A DNA stretch of 33,000 nt from Oscillibacter faecalis_A (GTDB taxonomy: Bacteria; Bacillota; Clostridia; Oscillospirales; Oscillospiraceae): positions 1 to 33,000 of the forward strand of contig NZ_JARFXX010000014.1 in assembly GCF_029218125.1 (NCBI RefSeq). Direction: 5' to 3'. The position numbers and the translations under genes were made by a program. Shown here piece by piece: positions 8,167 through 14,300 of this stretch. The notes beneath the pieces are model-generated. The model ran no database searches. It worked only from the letters and a program-made list of their open reading frames with translations, and was not told the DNA's origin. Within the stretch, counting starts at the first letter, position 1, and every line of letters begins with the position of its first letter.

Positions 8167-8690
8167 GGTAGCAGTGAGTGGAAACCACCGATAGAGAAGT
8201 GGCAGATGCGTAATAAATCATGCTCACCACATAATCAATAGTGCACTCACTGGATCACGCAGCCCAGCGGGGCCGCGACGCCTCGTGACAGCGACGCGCA
8301 TAAGCGCATCGCTGTCACGCAGGCTCTCTGCGCTCTTCGGGAGCACACCCGACCAAGGCCAAAAAGCGGCAAAGTATGCCGTTCTGACGCCCGGCCACGC
8401 AGGGTTTCCGAACCGCGCAAAACGGTCCGAGGGTAGTGATACCACCCCCCGTCCGAAACGCCCCCTGTTTCGGCGTGCAAGCCGCTGTGTGCGATCCTTT
8501 GAGCAAAGGCGAGTGTGTACCCGCTTTCACTCGTGAAAGCGAACGTGGGCCATTTGTGCGAGAAGTTGAAAAACGCGATGAAAAGCGGTTTGGGCCAGCA
8601 TTGTGACGGTAACTTTTTGGAGATATACGCGGGAACGATTTTGAGTGAAAAACTGAACTTTTTAAGCCGGATTTTTGGACGGTGAAGGCC
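8167..8690 (+). ncRNA. Large structured noncoding repeat, copy A
   Basis: This block of about 520 bp shares its sharp left boundary (GGTAGCAGTGAGTGG) and most of its length with copy B (32097), and its middle and right parts with copy C (32605). It holds many hairpins. Examples are a small GTGG-AAA-CCAC stem, a variable-sequence stem GTGACAGCGA with TCGCTGTCAC (8285-8318), CCGAAAC with GTTTCGG, and GCTTTCA with TGAAAGC closing a CTCG loop. A long-range pairing joins GGATC/CAGCGG on the left to CCGCTG/GATCC on the right. The variable stem differs in sequence among the copies but keeps its pairing. No frame is conserved between copies. I read it as a structured RNA or a DNA-structure site such as an origin or oriT. 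I recognise no known family, and the plus strand is only weakly preferred. Confidence 0.6.
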
Positions 8691-8711
8691 GTTCGATTTT
8701 AGCAAGATAAA

Positions 8712-8768
8712 GAGAGGTGCCCGTAATTGGGCACCTCTCAGCCTCAAAGCCCCGCAGTGCGGGGCTTT
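8712..8768. terminator. Two strong hairpins after repeat copy A
   Basis: The first is a perfect 11-bp stem (8712-8722 with 8729-8739). The second is a perfect 10-bp stem (8746-8755 with 8759-8768) with AAA and TTT at its ends, as in a bidirectional terminator. They separate the structured repeat from the integrase region. Confidence 0.6.
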
Positions 8769-9188
8769 CCGGGGTTTGGAAACCGCAGTCTAAGGTGCAC
8801 CTTGGCGGGCATTTTCGCAGTCGTGGATGAACGTCAGGCACGGAAAAGGCCCGTGACGGCGGACTTTTCAAGGTGACCGTTTCGCAGTCTATCAGCAAAA
8901 CCGCCGTTTTCAACCACTCGAAAAAGTGCCTTTTGAGCAACGGCAATTTTAGGAGGAAAACGAGTATATTTTGAGCCGCTGTAGTCAATAAAAAGGGCTT
9001 TTCATCCGTTCAAAAATCGCACCGCTGTAACTAAAGAAGTGCTCATCCGGCAGCGCAAAAATTGCGTCGCAATAGGCAAAGAAAAGAGCGATGCAAAGCA
9101 GATGATAACTTTCTGATAACGATTCCTCTTTTCAGTAGCTTTCCTCTGCTGGTTACGGTATTGTTCGTTGCCGAAAGGGGTTGATTTT
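8769..9188. other. Integrase upstream region, no gene seen
   Basis: I see no convincing coding region. In particular there is no small excisionase-like gene, which often lies just before integrases of this type. An AGGAGG at 8951-8956 is not followed by a usable start codon. Promoter and regulatory sites for the integrase probably lie here. Confidence 0.5.
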
Positions 9189-10349
9189 ATGCCAAAACGA
9201 CGAGCAAACGGCGAGGGGAACATCCGCAAACGCAAGGACGGCCGCTGGGAGGGTCGGTACACCGCCGGTTATGACCCAGAGACTGGAAAGCGCATCATCA
9301 AAAACGTGCTGGGCAAAACGCAGGCCGAGGTCAAGGAAAAGCTCAAGTCTGCGATCAGCGAAAGCCAAAAGTTAGACGTATCCAAAGCCGGGACATACAC
9401 CGTAGCGTCATGGGTGAAAACGTGGTACGAGGTCTACGCCGAGCCGCGCATCCGGCCAAACACCAAAGCCTACTACACCAACTACATCGAGAACCACATC
9501 GTACCCGGAATTGGCAGCGTCCCTCTGGAAAAGTTAACCACCATCCAGATCCAGCGGTTTTACAACAACCTCCAAAAGAGCGGACGGGTTCAGCGCAAAA
9601 ATTTTCCTGAGCTCAGGGACAAAAGCCTCAGCCCCAGAGTGGTTCGGGGTGTTCACACGCTGCTGCACAACTGCTTGGAGCAGGCGGTGGCGGAGCACCT
9701 GCTCCTCGCCAATCCCGCCCAAGGCTGTAAACTGCCGCAGTTGGAAAAGAAAGAAATGAAGATCCTGCCGCAAGAGAAAATCGGAATGTACCTCGCAGAA
9801 GCGGAAAAACGAGGATTGCTGGCCGCTTTCTATCTGGAGCTGACCACCGGCCTGCGGCGCGGTGAACTGCTGGCCCTCCAATGGACGGACTTGGACGTTG
9901 AAAACCGGACGCTTGCTGTCACGAAACAGGTAAATCGAATTAACGGGGAACTGGTGGTCAGTCCGCCGAAAACTCGCAACTCCGTGCGAACGCTGGCCCT
10001 TCCGCAGCAGGCGGTTGACCTGCTAATTGCCGAGCACAAAAAGCACTCTCGCAATCCGTATCTGTTTCCATCGCCCAAGACCGGGACTATGTATGACCCG
10101 GACGCTTTCCGCCGGACGCATGACAAAATTTTGAAAGCCATCGGTGCGGAGCACATTCGGTTCCATGACCTCAGACATACCTTCGCCACGCTGTCGCTGA
10201 AAAGCGGAGTAGATGTGAAAACGCTCTCCGGCGCGCTGGGCCACTACTCGGCGGGGTTCACGCTGAACACCTACACTCACGCCACGGCCCAGATGAAGCA
10301 GGATGCCGCCGATACCATCGGCGGGGTCATCAGCCAGCAGATGCACTGA
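9189..10349 (+). CDS. Tyrosine recombinase / integrase of unit E1
   Basis: The 386-aa product has a basic N-terminal arm-DNA-binding domain (about residues 1-60, RANGEGNIRKRKDGRWEGRY), a SAM-like core-binding domain (about 65-165) and a C-terminal catalytic domain. The catalytic set is visible: R223 in TGLRRGE, H326 and R329 in HDLRH, H352 in GHYS, and nucleophile Y362 in NTYTHA. It resembles integrases of Tn916-type and related Firmicute elements. It would cut and join the tRNA-linked att sites flanking E1. The ATG at 9189 has AAAGGGG 8 nt upstream; an in-frame TTG at 9168 lies before that site. The att core follows about 155 bp after the stop. No excisionase is seen beside it. Confidence 0.93.
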   Translation: MPKRRANGEGNIRKRKDGRWEGRYTAGYDPETGKRIIKNVLGKTQAEVKEKLKSAISESQKLDVSKAGTYTVASWVKTWYEVYAEPRIRPNTKAYYTNYIENHIVPGIGSVPLEKLTTIQIQRFYNNLQKSGRVQRKNFPELRDKSLSPRVVRGVHTLLHNCLEQAVAEHLLLANPAQGCKLPQLEKKEMKILPQEKIGMYLAEAEKRGLLAAFYLELTTGLRRGELLALQWTDLDVENRTLAVTKQVNRINGELVVSPPKTRNSVRTLALPQQAVDLLIAEHKKHSRNPYLFPSPKTGTMYDPDAFRRTHDKILKAIGAEHIRFHDLRHTFATLSLKSGVDVKTLSGALGHYSAGFTLNTYTHATAQMKQDAADTIGGVISQQMH

Positions 10350-10358
10350 AAAAAACAA

Positions 10359-10386
10359 GGCCGAACAGAAAAATTCCTGTCCGGCC
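10359..10386 (+). terminator. Hairpin after the E1 integrase
   Basis: A 10-bp stem with one mismatch (10359-10368 with 10377-10386) begins 10 nt after the integrase stop. It corresponds to the palindrome at 118-137, so its structure is kept although the sequence has changed. Confidence 0.45.
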
Positions 10387-10486
10387 CTGTCCGGTGCTTT
10401 CCGGCCCTTTCCCCGTGTGGGTCAGCGTGTGAGTCTTAAAGAAACGGCAAAAATTAAGTGCCTCAAAAAGTTGCGGATTATGAAAG

Positions 10487-10520
10487 AAAATCACCGGAAT
10501 CAGGCGATTCCGGTGATTTT
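10487..10520. terminator. Bidirectional intrinsic terminator beside att
   Basis: A perfect 15-bp stem (10487-10501 with 10506-10520, 4-nt loop) has A-run and T-run ends. It corresponds to 241-274. The loop differs between the copies (AGGC here, AG there), while the stem is kept. Confidence 0.8.
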
Positions 10521-10578
10521 TGGTGGAGACTACTGGACTCGAACCAGTGGCCTCATGCGTGTGAAGATTCGATAGGGC
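10506..10578. repeat. att direct repeat, right copy (E1/E2 junction)
   Basis: Identical over 73 bp to 260-332. The two copies delimit E1 as a unit of 10,246 bp. The integrase gene ends just to the left, and unit E2 starts to the right. Confidence 0.8.
10521..10565 (-). pseudogene. tRNA 3' fragment, probably tRNA-Val(CAC)
   Basis: Same 3' tRNA portion as at 275-319, from the anticodon loop through the T arm to CCA on the minus strand. Again the 5' half is missing, so this is not a working tRNA gene. Confidence 0.7.
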
Positions 10579-10696
10579 CGTCTTCTGCGGGATTTTGGGA
10601 GAATAAAGCGGGTTTGCCGTGGGATTTCCTCACCCGCAGATACGCTTTTCTCCGTTGTTTCCGCCCCGTTTTTTCTGTTCGTGGGTCATGGTGTGG

Positions 10697-11105
10697 GTCA
10701 ACTGAAGATTTCCGCTGGGACGGCACGGACCGCATCCTGCGGGAGGAATTCAACAGCAACTGGGAAAAACTGGATACCCAGCTGAAGGCCCTGGCGGACC
10801 AGGGAAGCAGTTTGCAGACGGCGCTGCCAAAAATTACCAGCGGCACCTACACGGGCAACGGCAGCAGCACCCGGAAAATCACCCTGGGATTCACGCCCAA
10901 GGCCGTTATGATCACCAGCCAGAACGGCTCCACCTGCTACAGCGGCTCCTGCTTCGGCGGTCTGGTGGTTGCCGGGAGCGGCCTGAGCGATAACGGCAAA
11001 ATCATCGCCCATATCTGTACCGGCGACTTTGAGGTTTATTCCACAACGTCGCCGGTGGCCAGCAATGTCAACACGGTTCATTACCATTATCTGGCAATTG
11101 GCTGA
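10697..11105 (+). pseudogene. 5'-truncated phage tail-protein fragment
   Basis: The plus frame from EDFRWDGTDRILREEFNSNW to a stop at 11103-11105 resembles the C-terminal part of phage tail or fibre proteins. SGTYTGNGSSTRKITLGFTP and the final HYHYLAIG follow the pattern seen in many Firmicute prophage tail proteins. There is no start codon or ribosome binding site of its own. The open frame runs back to 10458 only by passing through the att repeat, so it is a chimera of recombination-site sequence and a phage fragment. It suggests that E2 joined or replaced prophage DNA. Family assignment is by memory of the motif, so it is moderate. Confidence 0.6.
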
Positions 11106-11205
11106 GCGAATGTCAATGACAAGAGGGTGCTGCGCATCTGCCGGGCCAAAGATATAAGATCCACTGTGAAGTACAATAACCGCGGCTGCACAAGGCGGGC
11201 AAAGA

Positions 11206-11525
11206 ACCCTCAGTAAACCATTTGTGATGGGGCGGAAAAATTGGCTCTTTGCCAATACGCCCGGTGGCGCGCAGGCCAGCGCCGCGATCTATAGCCTGAT
11301 TGAAACGGCGAAGGAAAACGGCTTGAACCCGTACCAATATCTGCTCTGGCTCCTGCAAAATGCGCCTGGTCTAAGCGAAACAGATGAGGCATGGGCCGAA
11401 AAGCTGCTTCCCGCGAGAGCCCCGGAAGAATGCTATATGCCGCAAAAATAGATGACCGCCATCTCAGTGAGCGAACGGCTCCTTGAGATGGCGGCCTTTT
11501 ATACGTGGTTAGATTTTACGCTTAC
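11206..11525 (+). mobile_element. IS66-family 3'-end remnant
   Basis: Codons from 11206 to the stop at 11449-11451 read KPFVMGRKNWLFANTPGGA and continue IYSLIETAKENGLNPYQYL. This is the characteristic C-terminus of the IS66 DDE transposase (TnpC). The rest of the transposase and the accessory tnpA/tnpB genes are absent. The element ends in CGCTTAC at 11519-11525, the expected right terminal repeat of IS66 elements, which begin GTAAGCG. The break at the left is abrupt and joins unrelated sequence. It cannot move by itself. Together with the GTAAGCG remnant at 30460 it brackets the E2 cargo. Confidence 0.75.
11456..11499 (+). terminator. Hairpin inside the IS66 3' end
   Basis: A perfect 11-bp stem (11456-11466 with 11484-11494) followed by CCTTTTAT lies just after the transposase stop. 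It would end transcription from the left before the cargo. Confidence 0.65.
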
Positions 11526-11579
11526 AGTTTTTTTGCTTTTGTCAACAGGTCCGTTATTGTACATTACCGTTACGGCTGC

Positions 11580-12368
11580 TCAATAGTCTTCCGGTTCTTC
11601 ACTGAAGATCACATCACAACCGTGCCTCTTTAAGCGCTGAATGAATCGGGTGTCATAAAAGGGATTGGTAATGATATAATCTGCGGCTTCCAATGGCAGC
11701 ATTGGCACGATGCTGGTATGTCCCATCTTTGTACTGTCTGCCAGGATAAAGACCTGCCGTGCGGCGTGAGTCATACTACGCTCTACATTGCCAATCAGAA
11801 TATTGTCATACCAGAATCCTTGCTCCAAATCAACTCCATCAATACCCAGGAAAACTTTATCGAATACCATATCATTAAACGATCTGATGGCGCTGGCACC
11901 TACGATACAGCCTGTTCGGGAACTAATCGTACCAGCGCAGATCTGGACTTCTATATTGGGGTTCTGCATTAAAATATTTGCGCAGGAAATGGAATCCGTG
12001 ACAACTGCTGCGCCTTTTAAATTCAATAGGCAGGAGCAAAACTCCAATAGGGTTGACCCGCCGCCAATTGCAATGTGATCCCCGTCCTTGACGTAATTGC
12101 GGGCACACTGGGCAATTTTGCGTTTACGCTCAATGTTGAGCAGCATCTTCTGAGTCAGAGAAAGGTCTTTGTTGGCATCTACACTGATAGCACCACCGTA
12201 AGTGCGAATCAGCAGCCCCTCTTTTTCCATATCTGCAAGTAACTTTCGCGCGGTAGATGGGGCAATATGAAGATGGGAACATAGTTCTGCCGTAGAAACT
12301 CGGGAATGAATATTTAACAGATGAAGTACATCATTAATACGGTTTTCTAAATAGAGCGGTGCTTTCAT
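11580..12368 (-). CDS. DeoR family transcriptional regulator
   Basis: The 262-aa product has an N-terminal winged helix-turn-helix (about residues 5-58, VSTAELCSHLHIAPSTARKL followed by DMEKEGLLIRTYGGA). A DeoR-type sensor domain follows (about 75-235), with IGGGSTLLEF near its start and LADSTKMGHTS near its end. These regulators respond to phosphorylated sugars or related metabolites and often control catabolic operons. The ATG at 12368 has AAAGGA 7 nt upstream. It is 51 bp downstream of the XRE-cupin gene and probably shares its transcript. A sugar-phosphate sensor fits the FGGY kinase further right, though that link is inference. Confidence 0.88.
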   Translation of the reverse strand: MKAPLYLENRINDVLHLLNIHSRVSTAELCSHLHIAPSTARKLLADMEKEGLLIRTYGGAISVDANKDLSLTQKMLLNIERKRKIAQCARNYVKDGDHIAIGGGSTLLEFCSCLLNLKGAAVVTDSISCANILMQNPNIEVQICAGTISSRTGCIVGASAIRSFNDMVFDKVFLGIDGVDLEQGFWYDNILIGNVERSMTHAARQVFILADSTKMGHTSIVPMLPLEAADYIITNPFYDTRFIQRLKRHGCDVIFSEEPEDY

Positions 12369-12419
12369 AGGTGCATCCTTTTCGAGGTTTTCAAAACTAA
12401 TTTGCGCAGGTATTTGTGT

Positions 12420-12977
12420 TTACTCTACATGAATTAGGTTTGTGGCGTGTGAGGCTGCATAGACCCAAATTGCAGTACAGTCATCATTTCCTACTTTTTG
12501 ATAGCTGTGCTTGGTATTTGCTTCAATGTAGATGCAATCGCCGGCATGGAGGGTGTACTCTTCATCATTGAGAAAAAGTTTGATAGAACCGGAGATAACA
12601 AATCCAACTTCATCTACAACATGTGGACTTGAAGAGTGGAGCACATTATCGTAAACGTCCATGACGATGCAGCTCATTTGGTGCTTTCCTTCTGTTGCGG
12701 ATTCATAACGGTAGCCGGGATTAGAGAAGATGATTTGCCTGTCGTTTTTATATACGACGGGCTTTTTTTCATCTAACTTCAAAATCAGATCAGCCATTGT
12801 AATGCCAAGCGCCTCACAGATCAGATTCAAATTTGCGATAGTGGGGCTACTGAGTCCGCGCTCCAATGTGCTTAGATAACTAACGGATAGGCCAGTTTGC
12901 TCTGATAAGACTTGAAGAGTAATTTGCTTTTTTCTCCTGCACAACTTGATCATATTCCCGATAGCTTGATCATGCAT
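12420..12977 (-). CDS. XRE-cupin transcriptional regulator
   Basis: The 185-aa product has an N-terminal XRE helix-turn-helix (about residues 5-62, with SEQTGLSVSYLSTLERGLSS) and a C-terminal cupin barrel (about 105-178, with EYTLHAGDCIYIEANTKHSY). This layout is shared by PuuR-type and other regulators of amine and amino-acid catabolism, in which the cupin binds a small metabolite. The ATG at 12977 has AGGAG 9 nt upstream. A good leftward promoter lies 65-92 bp before it. It faces the rightward catabolic genes, whose first promoter carries an inverted repeat in its spacer, so it is the best candidate local regulator. Confidence 0.88.
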   Translation of the reverse strand: MHDQAIGNMIKLCRRKKQITLQVLSEQTGLSVSYLSTLERGLSSPTIANLNLICEALGITMADLILKLDEKKPVVYKNDRQIIFSNPGYRYESATEGKHQMSCIVMDVYDNVLHSSSPHVVDEVGFVISGSIKLFLNDEEYTLHAGDCIYIEANTKHSYQKVGNDDCTAIWVYAASHATNLIHVE

Positions 12978-13041
12978 AGTGTTTAACTCCTATGTTTAGA
13001 TTCCGCTGTGACAATGTGCACTATAGGTATATTCTTTAAAT

Positions 13042-13069
13042 ATTGTAGCAGATTTTTGTAGAAATGCAA
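13042..13069 (-). promoter_or_regulatory. Promoter for the XRE-cupin / DeoR operon
   Basis: On the minus strand TTGCAT (13069-13064) and TACAAT (13047-13042) are 16 nt apart. TGC sits directly before the -10 box, giving an extended -10. Confidence 0.65.
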
Positions 13070-13208
13070 ATATGATATTTCTTTAACAAAATAATTTCAT
13101 TTTTTATAAAAAGCGAAAATTTATACAAAATATGCTTTTTACACAATTTTATGCAGTATAGTTGTTATATATTGGACAATTTACAAAATTGCGGGAAGGG
13201 GTTATTAT

Positions 13209-13237
13209 TTGATTGCGAAATGATTTTCGCGTATAAA
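13209..13237 (+). promoter_or_regulatory. Promoter with a palindromic operator in its spacer
   Basis: TTGATT (13209-13214) and TATAAA (13232-13237) are 17 nt apart. The spacer is filled by GCGAAA, TGAT, TTTCGC (13215-13230), an inverted repeat with 6-bp arms. An operator here would let a dimeric regulator block or tune the promoter. The divergent XRE-cupin protein is the obvious candidate. Confidence 0.6.
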
Positions 13238-13257
13238 GAAAAGGGAAGGAATAAGGG

Positions 13258-13572
13258 ATGCCGCATATTACAGTCCAGGGAGTCTCAGAAGACAAACTTC
13301 GCGCAGTCGCAAAACCGTTAAAGGAACTTTTCGTTGATACGACGGGAGTCAAGGCAGAATATGTAAAAGTATTTCACTCGCCGATTCACCGCATTGATGA
13401 TGAAAATGAAATTGCAGTAGATATTTATTGGATGCATCGGTCTCAGGAAATGTGCGATAAGGTAGCGGAAGTTATTACCGCCTTCTTCAAGCAGGAAGAA
13501 ACAGATTTTGTGCAAGTTACTTTTACAGAATTCCCCGGCAATCTTTTTTATGAAAACGGAACGCATTCCTAA
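13258..13572 (+). CDS. DUF1904 protein, tautomerase-like
   Basis: The 104-aa product starts MPHITVQGV and ends FYENGTHS, a pattern I associate with the DUF1904 family, which is related in fold to 4-oxalocrotonate tautomerases. No biochemical role is established that I know of. A purine-rich stretch with GGAAGGAATAAGGG precedes the ATG. It is the first gene after the operator-bearing promoter. The following genes encode dehydratases whose products are enols or enamines, so a tautomerase role is attractive but unproven. Confidence 0.65.
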   Translation: MPHITVQGVSEDKLRAVAKPLKELFVDTTGVKAEYVKVFHSPIHRIDDENEIAVDIYWMHRSQEMCDKVAEVITAFFKQEETDFVQVTFTEFPGNLFYENGTHS

Positions 13573-13576
13573 TTAG

Positions 13577-13953
13577 ATGAAAAGGATAGAAAAAAGGCGA
13601 AGAACAAACTGATGGCAATGATCCTGGCGGCAGCAATGGTCGTGAGCATGAGCGCGTGCGGAGGGAGCAAGGATGCGGGCAGCAGCGGTGACAGCAGCAG
13701 CTTTACCCCAATTACGCTGAAAATGGGCAATCAGCACAGCAGTGACTCCGTAGCCAATAAGCTGGATCAGGAGATGTGCGACCGGATCAAGGAAGGCACA
13801 GAGGGCCGTGTAACAGTGGAGCTGTACTCTGACAGCGCTCTGGGTGACTATACCAACGTGTTTGACGAGCTGATGCTCGGCTCCGTGGATGTGGCACATA
13901 TCTCTCCCGTGGAATCTTATGACGCCCGCGTCTCTGCGACCATGCTGCTGTAA
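13577..13953 (+). pseudogene. Truncated copy of the TRAP binding-protein gene dctP
   Basis: From about 13577 to 13950 the DNA is nearly identical to the start of the complete dctP at 19484, with scattered substitutions and an in-frame 24-bp deletion in the linker after the lipobox. The original start codon region has changed (GCGAAGAAC in place of ATGAAGAAA). The frame stops at 13951-13953, exactly where similarity to dctP ends. The encoded part covers only the signal peptide and about the first hundred residues, so no working binding protein can result. It marks a duplication between this site and 19463-19859. Confidence 0.85.
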
Positions 13954-13954
13954 A

Positions 13955-14233
13955 TGCATCAAAGGAAAAGTTTTGGTTATGCCGTATGGAAAGGGATCAA
14001 CCGGTTGGTCCGGACATTTTTATTCTGCGGCAGTAGCAGGATTTTCTCCTGCCGGATGGATTTTTTCCAGCATGGATTCCCGCTGTGGTGTTGCAACAGC
14101 TGCATCGGAAATTCCGGCTGTGACGGATTTCCCTCCCGATACAGATGTGTTTTCTATTATCGAAACCGGAGATTAGGTTAAACTTGACGGAACAACAGGT
14201 GATGTGATCATTACAAAAAAAGATCTCGGATGA
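13955..14233 (+). pseudogene. Broken copy of the aconitase X small subunit gene
   Basis: The frame starting just after the dctP' stop reads KGKVLVMPYGKGSTGWSG and SPAGWIFSSMDSRCGVATA. This matches the DUF126/aconitase X swivel domain and aligns with residues 42 onward of the complete small subunit at 25469-25891. Roughly the first 40 residues are missing and an in-frame TAG lies at 14174-14176, after which the family pattern continues (GDVIITKKD) to a TGA at 14231-14233. The sequence differs considerably from the intact copy, so it derives from a diverged paralogue, not a recent duplicate. Confidence 0.8.
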
Positions 14234-14258
14234 TTTTGCCTTTCAAGCAATGATTACC

Positions 14259-14289
14259 GGGCAGGGGAGGCTTCCCCTGCCCCTTTTTT
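14259..14289 (+). terminator. Intrinsic terminator directly before the dehydratase start
   Basis: A perfect 10-bp GC-rich stem (14259-14268 with 14273-14282, 4-nt loop) is followed by CTTTTTT. It ends 11 nt before the ATG at 14301, and the ribosome binding site AGGAGA begins right after the T-run. It is either the old terminator of the broken acnX gene or an attenuator controlling the dehydratase gene. Confidence 0.85.
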
Positions 14290-14300
14290 AGGAGAATTTT

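Larger units (their letters stand above)
10415..10700. promoter_or_regulatory. Repeated GTGGGTCA motifs, candidate integrase arm sites
   Basis: GTGTGGGTCA at 10415-10424 and 10691-10700, GTGTGAGTC at 10427-10435 and GTGGGTCA at 10681-10688 flank the att core on both sides. The left junction has GTGTGGGTCA at 169-178, GTGAGTC at 183-189 and CGTGGGTC at 434-441. Short direct repeats on both sides of a core are the usual pattern of arm-type sites bound by the integrase N-terminal domain. Confidence 0.45.

Noticed and set aside
8224..8747. Several short frames on both strands inside structured repeat A
   Set aside because: The frames in copies A and B use different phases and their translations do not match, so the conservation is not protein-level.
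13889..14176. A 95-codon frame over the dctP'/acnX' junction as a real small gene
   Set aside because: Its N-terminal part is an out-of-phase reading of dctP DNA and its end is a premature stop inside the acnX homology.
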